DNA from: Atrina japonica
Lineage: Eukaryota > Mollusca > Bivalvia > Pterioida > Pinnidae
Assembly: GCA_030159075.1 (NCBI GenBank)
Contig: BROG01000931.1
Location: 149,603 to 213,602 of the forward strand
Reading direction: 5' to 3'
DNA: 64,000 bases
Shown: positions 41,178 through 52,850 of the stretch, one piece after another
Layout of the letters: each line of letters begins with the position of its first letter
How positions within the stretch are numbered: position 1 is the first letter of the stretch
Program-made: the position numbers and the translations under genes
Notes under the pieces: model-generated
What the model was told of the DNA's origin: nothing
Databases searched by the model: none
The model's input: the letters and a program-made list of their open reading frames with translations, nothing else

Positions 41178-42564
41178 ATGGATTCTGCTGACGTAAAATG
41201 CTCCACCTGCGACAAGAAAGATATCGTAACATTCTGTCTCGTCTGCAGAGAACTCCATTGTAACAACTGCTCAAGACCACATGGAAACTTCGGAGCCACC
41301 AAATACCACTGCGTCATCACAATTTCGTCAGGAGAAATACGTAATCTTGAAGAAGGTCAACTTAACTGTTTCTCGTGCAAAAATGAAAATCTGGAGTCAA
41401 CGGCAACATCCTTCTGTCCGGTATGCCTGGAACTTATGTGTCAAGACTGTAATTTATATCACTCCAGGTCAAGATTTACAAAACAACATCGAGTAACCAC
41501 ATTAGCACGTGACAGACACAGAACAACAACTACAGCTCCAAGTAAGATGGCGGGTAAGGTACAAAAAGAAAGTATTGACGACGGTCAGTTTGCCTCCGAT
41601 TTCGTGGGCGCGGTACACATTACTGGCGCCACCAACGTTGACTTAACTGTGGCCCAAGCACCACTGTCAGGTTTGCCTAGTGGTGTCGTCACAGTAGATA
41701 AAGTTGGTGGCGCAAGTAATGTTACAACACAGTCCGTCACAAACATGTCGTATGTCGGTGACTTTGATGTTGAGTCAGACACAGATAGATGGAGGTGTGG
41801 TATAATCGGCATCACTTGTTTGTCTGACGGACGAGTTGTCGTCTGTGATTACAACAACAACAAAGTGATAGTTTACAACACCGACTGTAAGTATCTCTAC
41901 AGTGTACAATGTTCTGGTTATCTCTATGGCATTACTGTGGTGTCATCTAAACACAGTGGTGTCATAGAGGACGACACCACCACTGAGATATTTACAGTTG
42001 GACCCACAGCGTGGTTGTCAGCGTTAGATAAACACATTGAATATCTCTCACTGATCGCCTGTGCTGTGTCGTAGCGCGGTCCCGCACGGTTCGCGCGTTC
42101 GTCGTTATTGTATCCGCTGTCTGACCGCCGTGTGAAGTTGTGATGATAGACGAACATGCGGCGTCAAACTGACCGTCGTCAAAACTTACACATAGTCAAA
42201 GGTGGGCATACCCCTCGCGCCATCTTACTGGACAGCAGTGGCACAAGATTTTACATCTGTGATGACAACAGTCACCGTGTCTTGTGTTACAGATGTCAAC
42301 CCGGACACACGGGAGTCCTCTGGGAGTGTAGTGTGTCCCCTAATCCACACTCTGTGGTACATGTAGGGGACAGTTTAGTTGTTTTCTGTCAGAAGAAAGT
42401 ACACGAGATAAACAAATCCGGACATTTACCTACAGGAAGTTGTTGTTCACGGTAAAAACTTTGATATTTCTTCTCCTGTCGCAGCATTTCAAACCAGTTG
42501 TCGTAAACTTGTTGTCGCGTCTTGGTGGACAGGAAATAGTAAAGTTCAAATATTTCAACTGTAA
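41178..42564 (+). pseudogene. B-box / NHL-repeat (TRIM-like) gene, broken
   Basis: An acceptor (TTTTTTTTACACTATTTTCAG, AG at 41167-41168) precedes the ATG at 41178, so upstream 5' exons are likely. The first frame gives 298 residues. B-box 1 has C8, C11, C20, C23, C28, C31, H35, H44; B-box 2 has C64, C67, C80, C83, C88, C91, H95, H104. An NHL-like strand GIIGITCLSDGRVVVCDYNN starts near residue 208. TAG at 42072, then TGA, TGA and TAG near 42141-42149, break the frame. The same frame resumes with LLDSSGTRFYICDDNSHRVL and, after a frameshift near 42425, ends with EVVVHGKNFDISSPVAAFQT and WWTGNSKVQIFQL at 42564. No RING domain is present in this exon. Family members are often E3 ligases or sensors. 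Pseudogene is most likely; sequencing error or a short real truncated protein are alternatives. Confidence 0.78.
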
Positions 42565-43127
42565 ATAACATTTATTTATTTATAATTCACTTTTATAATT
42601 GACTTTGTTTATTTTGGTTTATCATCATGCATAATTACAGATTGATTAAAATTAATTAAAGATGAGATGAGTTGTTTGTTGTTGTTTTGTAATCAAGTTG
42701 GAGTTGACATTGATGTAGATGAGGACATTTATGTGTTTGTCAAGCTATCGATCTACATTTATGGGACATGACGCACAAATAGGCGGCATTTGTTATCGAT
42801 CTACATTGTATACGTTTCTGTCTAAAGTTTTGTCTTTCTATCAATCTTTCTGTGGAGACTGATGCTTTTGATATGAAATATGTTTTGGGGACTCGCTAAA
42901 GATGAATTTTTTATAAATTTCAAAATACAGAGACGTCAAATATGAAGTGTAAGTGTAATTTTGATAAACGATGCCGTCATCACGGTTAAGGTCGCAGGAG
43001 TTATCTTTCTTTGTAGGATTGGCGCTCAAGCACGTGTGTGATTCATCATACTTCTGTTGATTTATTTTTTTCCCCAAAATAATTTTGCACTTATATACCC
43101 AGGGTACTATTGTAGTAATCTGGACCA

Positions 43128-43477
43128 GAAGTCACCAAATTTACTCAATATTAATTTTTTTTTTCTCCTTATTTTGACTATATAAATCTTTTGTAAAATT
43201 GTTGGGCTTGAGTGATTGGGAAACATTATTTTTCATCGTTCACATATAACTTTTTGCGTCACACTTTCGATTTTTCTGTTAGAATTTAGTATGATACTCA
43301 AAATTTGAGTGCGTACCTAATTTTTAAAAATATTTCTTCAATTGAGCAATAATTTTTATCATTATTTACAATTGTATGCCGTCATTATAAAAACAGTTAC
43401 AAAGTAAATATTGCGTGTTTTTACTTTAAAATCTTTAAAATGTAGTTGATTTTTAGTGCTGAGTAAATTAGGTGACA
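43128..43477. mobile_element. MITE (family S), intact ~350-bp copy
   Basis: GAAGTCACCAAATTTACTCA at the left and TGCTGAGTAAATTAGGTGAC at the right are inverted. The interior has CTTCAATTGAGCAATAATTT, shared with 35692-36193. Confidence 0.75.
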
Positions 43478-43679
43478 CATATATATAATCGCATCATCGG
43501 AGATGATTACATATTACCGATAATAAATCAAAGATGAAACTGAACTGTTCTGTTGTCGTTTTGATTTTTGAGTTTGACAGAATGTTGCTACATATAAGCA
43601 GTTTACAGAATTATCAATCGGAAGGCTCTCGGGTGAAACTTAAAACTGAATAATTTAGATGATCTAGATGGGGACATCC

Positions 43680-43751
43680 CGATAGTCCGACGGTTCGATA
43701 GTCCGACGGTTCGATAGTCCGACGGTCCGATAGTCCGATGGTTTGATACTT
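43680..43751. repeat. 16-bp tandem repeat GATAGTCCGACGGTTC
   Basis: About 4.5 units. An inverted fragment (TGTCGGACTATCGGACCGTC) lies at 50711-50743. Confidence 0.85.
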
Positions 43752-43839
43752 TTGGTACATTTTTTACCTTTTGACCTTGACCTTTGACCTTTTTCCAGTT
43801 CAGGTTCAATATAGAAAATACATAGCTGGTAGGGAGCGG

Positions 43840-44900
43840 GGGGGGGGCAGGGGGGGCGGCCCCCACTTTTTCTGACCAAATTTTTTTTTTAATAATATCA
43901 TTACATCTGGAATAACAGAGCTATTGAATGAGGGTCTACCATAATTTTCGCGCCTCGCTACGCGCTCGGCAAAATAATTTCTACAAATTATTTTTCCCTC
44001 CGTTAACATTGAAATTTCCTGGATCCACTCATCCTGCCTCTGTGTGTGTATTGTGTGGGGGGGTGGAGTGGTTTGTGTAGGTGTTTGTGTGAAAACCAGA
44101 GAGGAAGGGGCCACCCCACTTTTTTCGAAACAAATTTTATCTATAGAAAAAAGGCTTCCCAGAGTTTTCTAAATTAATGTCTAACCAAAAAATGTTTACT
44201 CCTAGCTAAGCTCTGCAAAAAGATTAATATATCAGTTGATCTTACGATGCAACTGAGCTACGGAGAAAAACAATGGGTTATGTGTCTGAAGCTAAAGAAT
44301 ACCTCATCTGACTTCCCCACTTTTCTCTATATAAATATTTTTTAAAAGGGTCAAAATTAAACGTCTAGAGGACTAGAACGAAATTCTTCTACCGAATTTG
44401 AGTAGCTTTTTCGCTGATTCAAACTTCTTTTGAAAGGGTAACCGTAGTTGCGATTTACTGATGCTTCAGGCCTAACTAGACCTAGACCTTCTTGTCTGGA
44501 CGCAGATAAAAAAAAAAATCATTAGATAGAATAATAGAACGATCTCCATAAAAGAAATGTTACCGGCATCAAAGTTAATCCTAAACCTTTTGGGAATTCA
44601 ACTGACGCTGTCCTTCTGTTCCGCAACACGGAAAAAAATATCCAACGGGTTTTTTTTTTTAATTTTGCGCGTAATGAGTAGTGATATCGTTCCCTAAAGT
44701 TGAAAAACTGGTGTAAAGAGTCGGAAAATGAAACAAACGAAATTTCACAAAAAATTTCACACCTCGCTCTACTTGGCGAATGAATTAATGAGGTGTTAAA
44801 ACTTAATTTTTTGGTATAAAAAAGTCAAAAATGGAAAAGAAATTTCAAAAAAAATTTCGCGCCTCGCTCCGATTCATCATTTTCACTCTCTTCAACACAT
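43840..44900. repeat. Dispersed ~1-kb repeat (related to 33690-35160 and 52850-53560)
   Basis: Contains ATCATTACATCTGGAATAAC, AAAAAAGGCTTCCCAGAGTT, ACGAAATTCTTCTACCGAAT and two CGCGCCTCGCT words. No ORF of note. Confidence 0.55.
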
Positions 44901-45700
44901 TTATTCCACGGTCCTTTGTGTAGATGCACACATTTCCTTCGCATTCAGTTTAAACTTGTGTCCCAAAGTACATTCTTTTATTTTTTTCTAACTGTGCGAC
45001 TACTGCATACTAGTATAACATTATTCATTTTCATACTCAAAAAGCGCATGGAAAACGATTTTTGCAAGCAAAAAATAAAAAAAAATTGCCCCCCCCCCTT
45101 TTGATTTGCTATCCTACGCCACTGTGAAAAAAGGCTATGCTTAAAGTCTATTTATTTTTTTAAAATGCCTTTTTTGTGTCGTGCGTGTTGTAAGTGATAT
45201 ATATATATTTTTATATATATTCCGGGTTTTTTTTTTTCAAATTTTATCACGTCACAGTTTTAAGATATCTTAGGAAAAGACGGGGTTTGCTTGATATATT
45301 CTTCATTTACTATCAAAGATGCCGCCGGGGCATTCATGGTTTTCCACAAACACATCTTGTTTGATGACTATTCTGTTCACCGAAAAGTTGCTTTTTGACC
45401 TCTACATTATCATTTTTTTTTTGGCCATATTGGTCGGGCATTTTTTGAAGTCTAATTGTAGCAAGTATATGAATATGAACATACATCGGGTGTTCTGTTA
45501 TTTTCTAAAAGCATCGGTCGGTATTTTATATTTGTAATGAATATCTGAAAGGCTGCGCTAGTTTGAAATTAACAACGGAAGTTTACAATGTAAATTTCTT
45601 TGTCTTTGATGAATGGCTTTATAGCGGTGTCTAAAATTGTAGACGTTCAATTGGTTTTATTATGAAAAAGCGGCATAATTTCTAATAATGTTGCCGACGA
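44901..45700. other. Non-coding stretch
   Basis: AT-rich with poly-C (45080) and poly-T runs. The phrase CACAAACACATCTTGTT at 45347 recurs in similar form near 56100. The 72-codon frame at 45319 is hydrophobic but has no family match. Confidence 0.4.
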
Positions 45701-45734
45701 TGCTTATATAAATAGGGTATCCTACGTATCCAAT

Positions 45735-48714
45735 CATAAGTTAACCACCATGGCTTACGTGATGAGTAGGTGTAAAAAAAAGGGAAAGTCTTGGTAAATA
45801 CTGGAATATCGGTACCAGGCAACTCATTAAGAAAAAGGCAAAATCTGTCTTCCACTGGAGGTGGTTGGCGTTTAAACATGCAGGGACGACCCTATCAACC
45901 AATGCATTTAATCTTGATGAAGGTCAACCTCGCAGATTGAAATAAATCGGTAAATGAACATGATCATACCCCCTCGAAGACAATACGCTTCGAGAAGCAA
46001 ATGAAAGAAACTATCAAAGACGGGACCCAACGAAGCCAATTAAGAGGGTCTTACAATAGAAGTTACTTTGAAGGTTGCATTGATACATTACGAAGATTGA
46101 TGACCTGCCTGAGTTCCAGAGAGTCCGTTCCATTTTTGCATAGGCAACGCGAATCGGTTTCTACCCCCCGTATTCCTCGCAATGTCGACGATGTAAGAAT
46201 AAGAGGGGAGTGGAAAAAACCTGGTCTGGTAAACGTTTTTTTAAGTCATCATGATAACAACTGGGGGATAGCTATATTTGCTACAACCAGAGAGTTTGCG
46301 CCTTTTACAAGGATGGTCTATCGGTGTATGTCGATGGAACATTTAAAAGTAGCCCACATCCTTATACACAGATGGTCACAATCCATGGTAAATACATGGG
46401 CAGATTTCTTGGACATTTGCTTGGTCCTTGATGACGGGTTAAGACCGTAGGTCATTACCGACAGTTTTTCCAACACTTAAAATCCAAAGTCAGGCATGCT
46501 ACTGGGTAGAAGATTTCGACCTCGAACACAGTCGTGTGCGACTTTGGAGACAGGCTTTAAAGTGTGCTGTTTGAAACTGAACTTCCGCAAAGTACGCTTT
46601 CCGCATGTTATTTTTCACTTTACGCAGAGCATATGGGCGTAAATCCAAGAAGTTGGACTAGCAAGGGGCATACTTTACCGTCGAAGACGAAGAGTAAATA
46701 AACTACTACGTAAAATGATGTCCATTGGACACCTCCCTCTTCTACTCGTTCGACAGAACTTCCACATTCTTGCTAATAGTCCTGACACCTTGCGACATGC
46801 GGAAACAGATACCCGGAAATTACAGAGTCTCCTGACTTACTTCCAGAACACCTATTTAGATGGAAACTTTCCACCACAGATATGGAATGTGTTCAATAGA
46901 GACAAAGGACCACACGGACAAATAACCTTCGTCGAAGGTAAGTAAATTTTTATACTGCAAAAAGAACATTCCCTTGTAATAAATCTCTCTAGATATATAG
47001 ACGCAGAAACCTGTTGTACAACAAAAAGTGCCTTACACGGTGGTCCCCGCCGTTTAAATTTCCCGCGGTTGACTACCAACATAATGCCAATCTTTTAACC
47101 GAGAGTTTCTCGTTTCTTGCTTGGCAAACATTTTTGGCATATACATGTATATGTATAATTTAGCATAATTATATGTAATGAAATTTTTACGTTCAAACGA
47201 GTCGTTTATTTATTATTAATACTGCATGGAAATAGTTCCTACAAAATACACCACAAATTAGGGTTGAAGAAGTATTAATTTCCTATATAATACACAGAAA
47301 CTGTTGTCGATAGTTCTCATAATAGGCTATAGTCCGTTTGAGTGCACTTGAGACAGATAAAAATCGTTAAGTTTTTCCGAAAACAAAATAGTGTACAAAT
47401 AAAGTACATCAAAGTATTTCTAATTATACTACATAACACATACACAATTTTCAAATATGGTACAAAAACTGCTAAACTGTCGTCATGAAATTACAGAAAA
47501 ATAATCACAATTTTCTAAGTGTACAAGGTTTAAAGTTGTGGATGGATACAATTCTGTGGCAGTTACGTATTGTATAAAGCGAATTAATAATTTTCATCAA
47601 CACGAGCATCCACATATAAAATACCTTTGCTAAATCGCGAAAAACTGTCTCAACTGCACCCAAACTGTTTCAGTGATATGCATTTTATGCAAGTCTTGGC
47701 ATTTAATAAGAGGAATGAAGAGGAAGCGATAACTCTGGGTAGGGATTTGATATATTGCACGTACGGAGGCTTTTTGGGGCTGCATCAGTATGTTTTATAA
47801 TATTAATTAATAAATTTTTAATTTGTTATAACAAACTATAAAAAAAACTTAATACAGATGCGGACCTAGTAAAGCTTCCGTATGTGCGTGGGCCAAGGTC
47901 GGAGGCAGTTTGATGTGTCTGTGAAGTGGGCTGTGAGTTGGGAATTGGGTATCCAACTACATTCGTGAATTCACAGCTACAACCTAATTCCCCAATCAGC
48001 GGATATTGAGTATTTCATGGGGATTGGTTATTTACAAATTCCCAGCTACAGGCAAATTCCCAGCCAGCTGTGAAATTAGGTGTTCAAGATCATGGATTTT
48101 GAATACCCCAACTACAGGTGAATTTCCAGCCAACTTGGAATTGGGAGGTTGTAGCTGGGTATTCCAAAATTCAGAATAAGTTTGCATATATTTTGAAAAC
48201 CCAATTCCCAGCTGCTGAAATTCACAAAATATAAGTCCATTAAGTCTACTCAAATACTTAGGCCCCTACGTTGACTTGTCAGATTAAGATTTTCGTATTA
48301 CACACTAGTGCCGACCCAGGGACGGTCACTTGGATTGATAAAGCAAATCAATTGGTGTGGTTAACCGGTTTACGTGGTTCCCCAAATCTCCCAAAAAAGC
48401 GCAAAAAGCAGTGTAATCAAATGGGAAAAATAAAAAGGTAATTAATATTTATTGCATTTATGTTGCATTTCAGGTTTCCACTCCCAGTGGAACAGCAGCG
48501 TTGGGTGTAAGTCATCCATCAATTTGGATCTTAATCAGAAAACTAAAAGATGCAGAGCGTCTTGCAAAAAATTACCCTTGAGGGCAGCCATGAGAGGGGC
48601 AACATGCCACCACGCACGAGGCGAAAGTGCGTAGACTTCAACGGCAAATATCTAACATTAAACTGCAGTACAACAATGGCCAAAGAAATATATCTGAATA
48701 TTGGAATGGAATAA
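45735..48714 (+). pseudogene. Mutator-like (MULE) transposase pseudogene with one intron
   Basis: At 45735-45880 broken frames show a FLYWCH-like zinc-finger remnant (MSRCKKKGKSW, YW, GKICLPLEV). A ~450-bp frame (46001-46450) runs into the transposase core: NNWGIAIFATT, then in shifted frames VYVDGTFKSSPHPYTQM with the first catalytic Asp at 46333-46335, VGHYRQFFQHLKSK and VVCDF. The frame at 46715-46937 ends PPQIWNVFNRDKGPHGQITF and VEG, followed by donor GTAAGT. The sequence continues at 48474 after a TTTCAG acceptor with FHSQWNSSVG, then SHPSIWILIRKLKDAERLAK in another frame, PPRTRRKCVDF, and a stop at 48712-48714. Domain order and the split codon at the intron fit MULE transposases. Frameshifts make it dead. 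No confident terminal repeats. Confidence 0.78.
46938..48473 (+). other. Intron of the MULE transposase pseudogene
   Basis: GTAAGT at 46938 and TTTCAG ending at 48473; removing it restores VEG-FHSQW in phase. It is 1,536 bp and mostly plain. The segment 47930-48240 is built from AATTCCCAGCTACAGG-like words in both orientations. Confidence 0.65.
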
Positions 48715-48808
48715 GCCATTGCATAAAACATTATCGCTGAAGTGTTTTTACTATGTGATACTCTAGCCATGCAAATCATGAAACTGATGCATGCACTCTG
48801 CTTCAGAT

Positions 48809-49108
48809 CTGCCATCGAGTTACGACTTACGACTTTTATGATGTTGACATAATTTGTGAATATGTCGACATAATATGAGAAGATGTCGACATCTTGGAAA
48901 AAGATGTCGACATCTTGGAAAAAGATGATCGACTTATAAATTCAATATGCCGCGATAATTATCTAGCAATGTCGGCGTTACTATCTCGACAAGTTGAATT
49001 AATAAGTCGACATCTTTCTCTATGATGTCGACATATCATATTATGTCGACATAATCACAAAGATTATGTCAACATCCATAAAAGTCGTAAGTCGTAACTC
49101 GATGGCAG
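48809..49108. mobile_element. 300-bp inverted-repeat element rich in ATGTCGACAT
   Basis: Long inverted arms of about 80 bp or more: left CTGCCATCGAGTTACGACTT and right AAGTCGTAACTCGATGGCAG, perfect for 30 bases at the tips. Inside both arms the palindrome ATGTCGACAT occurs repeatedly. The whole element can fold into one hairpin. No clear target duplication. It starts 95 bases after the MULE stop. Confidence 0.85.
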
Positions 49109-49428
49109 AAATAATGCACCATACAGAAGTCTTTTTGTGTTGAACTTTTGTGCCGATCATTTAATACTTGCTAAAATTCCTATCTTCTGAACATTCAGTA
49201 AAGTACGCATTATCCATACCATTTCTTGTGCTTGGTTATTTAAACAAATCATCGGAAACTCGCAACAATCATGTTGCGATTCATCTTTTTTTCTTCAGTT
49301 ATAAATGAAACGCAACTGGTTGCGATTTTCCGACTTTGCTACTGCGTCAGTACTGTTCCACCGTATAGTTGATTTTCAGAGAACTACGGTAATTTTCTCC
49401 ATTTAAAAGCTAATATTTCAAAAGATTG

Positions 49429-49755
49429 TATGGTGGTATACTCTGCTGCCATCTACATCGCGAGTTATTTTTCTACCGATTTATGTCAACATGCAACTTA
49501 TAAATATGTCAACATGCAACTTATTTATGTCAACATGCAAGATATAAGTTGCATGTTGACATGAATAAGTTACATGTTAACATAATTATTTGCATGTTAA
49601 CATATTTATCTTGCATATTGACATAAAATGTCAATATATGTGGGCATAAAACAAAGCTGTTTTCTGCTTTTGTTTTCTTATTTTTATTTGCATGTCAACA
49701 TAATCATTGGGAAAAACAACTTTGCATAGTAGATGGCGAGAAGTATGCCACCATA
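49429..49755. mobile_element. ~330-bp inverted-repeat element rich in ATGTCAACATGCAA
   Basis: Ends TATGGTGGTATACTCTGCTG and the complement GCGAGAAGTATGCCACCATA. Between them are many ATGTCAACATGCAACTTAT words, in direct order on the left and inverted on the right. Design and internal words resemble 48809-49108, but the termini differ. Confidence 0.78.
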
Positions 49756-49759
49756 GGAT

Positions 49760-50030
49760 TGACATGAACTTGTGGTCAACGATACACTACTGACTTTTAA
49801 CGTCCTACGACAAATAAATATCTTAAAAACGGAAATAGTTGACACCATTTATACAACTAAATCCAATCGAAGCTGGAAATTACATGTGGCAAATTTTTGC
49901 TATTTTCACTTTCTAATTTATAGCAAGTTGATTCTCAGATCATACATGTAACATTTCCAAGTCACCCCCATCTATGTTTACAGATAATTTAATTCCTCTT
50001 AAGACATTAAAAAGCTACCGCGGGTTTCCT
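49760..50030. other. Non-coding stretch, nothing recognised
   Basis: Ordinary AT-rich sequence. Confidence 0.4.
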
Positions 50031-50051
50031 GGCTGAAATATATGGTGGCTG

Positions 50052-50262
50052 ATTTTTGCTTATTTGTAATTTCGTTTTGTTGCTCCGACGTCACTGATAA
50101 TCTTCGTCTTTTCGCCCCGCTAACTGTCCGTCTTTTCGAGCCCGCTAATTATTGTCCCGACATAACGATGATCGTCGTGATCCTTTCTCCTTCGCCAATA
50201 AAAAACGAAGATTACCATTATTTCGGGCGACAAAACGAAATAACGACATGTCCAGCACCGTT
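50052..50262. mobile_element. ~200-bp inverted-repeat sequence with CGTCTTTTCG words
   Basis: AATTTCGTTTTGTTGCTCCG and AATCTTCGTCTTTT near the left are matched in reverse by AAAACGAAGATTACCA and GGCGACAAAACGAAATAACG near the right. Probably a MITE. Open frames on both strands across it are symmetric shadows. Confidence 0.55.
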
Positions 50263-50389
50263 GAAATACAAACCCATGTAGCGCAAACAGTAAAAAATAA
50301 CCCAAGTGGATGTGGGTTCGCATACCTGAGCACTATTCCATGCATGTTCAGTCAGAAGCCAGTGCGGCCATATTTTGATAAGTAGAAAA

Positions 50390-51740
50390 ACTAGTTGCTT
50401 CCCGACAAGTTTCGATGAACTCGCTGCAGAGGAGAAGCAGTGTCACCACGCAATTTGTAATAACGACACAATTTGTATAAAAATTTCAAAATCAGAGAAT
50501 TTTTTTAAAAATAGGGGAAAATGTTTGGGATGACCGTCTTAAGACACAATTTGACCAATTTAATGGAGAGAAAAGATGGTTTTGAACCCAATAAGATGGC
50601 TTTTAAAAAGTTCATTACAAATTGCGTGGTGACAAAGCAGACACTGCGTCAAATATTTAAGTTGACTTTTTGTTCTGTTTAATCCTCTTGATAGCCATGA
50701 GATTTAACTGTCGGACTATCGGACCGTCGGACTATCGACATGTCACCGATTTAGATATGTGAAAAAATAAACGAGTGTGTATTTGTCTTCTGCTGTGGAG
50801 TTGTCGCCCGGGAAATTGGCCGATCGATTCTGGGCCCGGCGTCACCAAATCGGTGAATAAATCAGGTTCAACTCTTAATACTTTGAAATGTTTCGTAAAA
50901 CCCTCGAAATCAAATGCCAGGGAAATATTTTCTTCTTATTTGATGATTATAATGAGAGAGAAAAATCCTTTGGTATATGAACATTGGAAGTCGATATTTG
51001 TTCTTAAATTACTTTTGGACATCTGAACTCTTTGATGATATTTCCGTTATTATTTATTCCAGTATATATGTTGGGATTTGTCGAATATATATATATGTAT
51101 ATGCTGTGTGTACAAGATATAAAAAGTTTTAAGCGGCCCATATACAATCAATTTATTGCCAATAATGTTGTTAAACATTGACAGTATTATTTATAGTTAG
51201 TGGGACTTATTGAAGCAACATTGAAGACAAAAAAAACTTTAGATATTCAATGACCTACTGACCAATATTATTGTGTTGGTCATGACTTTGAATTGCGCAA
51301 TATCACTATGCGTTGTTCCTCAATAACTGTTGTGTGACGATAACGCTCCAACATGTAAAAGCATTTAAGGTCGTACGAGTTATCTTTCTTGCTGTTGGAC
51401 ATGCAGCATATTGTAGATTTTAACATTGACTCAAATTAATGCACAGGACAGTTAATACATTTAAATTGCTTAGGAAAATGAAAATATAATGATTTAAAAT
51501 AAAGAACAAAATAGATATTATATAATGCTGTAAAAGATATTTGTCATTACGATTTAAATATTTTGTTATTATCAACATTGTGTAATTGTTTAATCTTTAA
51601 ATTTGAATCTAGAAAGCAGTCACTTCTGACTTAAATTTCTAATTCAAAATTAGCAAATGACATTTCTAGAGCTAGAAATCCAGATTCGTTCGGAGTTCCA
51701 AAACTGTCGATCTATGATTCATTTGGGGTACCAAAAGAGG
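50390..51740. other. Non-coding stretch
   Basis: Holds the inverted CGGACTATCGG fragment (50711-50743) and, at 51365, the TTAAGGTCGTACGAGTTATC motif also found at 42986 and 56807. The 83-codon frame at 50775 has no recognisable family. Confidence 0.4.
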
Positions 51741-51754
51741 TGAATCTATGTCCT

Positions 51755-52065
51755 CCCCACATATTGTTACCGGCGACAATTTATGGAATCTGTCAATGCA
51801 CATATTGTCTTTTATCGACACATATTGTCGCCGGCGACATTGTGGTATCCCTTTTAAAGTCGGACGGTTTAGGCGACATTATGGTATCCCTTTTAAAGTC
51901 GGACGGTTTAGGTGACATTATGGTATCAGATTTCAATTTGGACGGTGTAGGCGATATTATGTGCTGATGGTATCCCTTTTAAAGTCGGACGGTTTAGGTG
52001 ACATTATGGTATCCCTTTTAAAGTCGGACGGTTTAGGCGACAATATGTTCAGACACACCGTCACA
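51755..52065. repeat. 39-bp tandem repeat, GGCGACATTATGG units
   Basis: Five units of GACATTATGGTATCCCTTTT and AAAGTCGGACGGTTTAGGC. They are preceded by CACATATTGT words and a near-palindrome TTGTCGCCGGCGACA at 51825. Confidence 0.9.
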
Positions 52066-52082
52066 AATTGTCGCGTCGCGTC

Positions 52083-52290
52083 AGTTTGTGTTGTACACCC
52101 CCACCACATATTGTCGCCCATTGTTAATTTGTGTTGTACACCCCGACCACATATTGTCGCCCGGCGTCAGTTTGTGTTGTACACCCCCACCACATATTGT
52201 CGCCCGGCGTCAGTTTGTGTTGTACACCCCCACCACATATTGTCGCCCGGCGTCAGTTTGTGTTGTACACCCCACCACATGTTGTCGCCC
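52083..52290. repeat. 43-bp tandem repeat, CACATATTGTCGCCC units
   Basis: Five units of CGGCGTCAGTTTGTGTTGTA and CACCCCCACCACATATTGTC. The CATATTGTCGCC core is the inverse of the GGCGACATTATG core of the neighbouring array. Confidence 0.9.
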
Positions 52291-52299
52291 GACTAGAAT

Positions 52300-52850
52300 A
52301 ATTGTTCTTTTCATTTCGACTCAATTTATTGATTTATTGATTTCAACTGGTGATGGACCCAGGAGTGTTTCAAGAGAGCTGAGGGTAACATAATCCAAAA
52401 GGGTTCGGGCACTTTGTTTGGGCTAATTTAGTCATATAATGATGATATACGTAGTCCTAAAGGTAATTTTTTATACACCAATGTATTGTAATAATATCTA
52501 AAAAAAAAAAGTAAAAGCATGGAAACAGAAAATATTATACGGCCCGGTCAGGGAAACCTAAAATGAATTATTATTTGGAAAATTGGAAAACTGTGAGGTG
52601 AAGCGTGATGCATTATAAAGAGGTGTTACAATCTCTCTCTCTCTCTCTCTCTGAAGCTGGGGTGCAGGGATCAGACAGAGACGTATAATTCATATAGGCT
52701 AATAGGCTGCAGCCTACACAAAAAAGTCCTCCTCCCGAAACTACCTTCGCACCTCGAATGAAGCCTGTGGCTTCATCTAAGCCAACACATATATGTTTCT
52801 TAATATACGCCACTGGCAAGGGTACTTCACGATTTAACAAACAAGACTAA
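52300..52850. other. Non-coding stretch with a (CT)n tract
   Basis: CT repeat at 52631-52652; otherwise nothing recognised. Confidence 0.45.

Noticed and set aside
51740..52393. Two long frames of GDIMVSLLKSDGL and VVHPHHILSPGVSLC repeats
   Set aside because: They follow the 39- and 43-bp arrays; overlapping frames show the same repeat in different phases, which a real coding repeat would not need.
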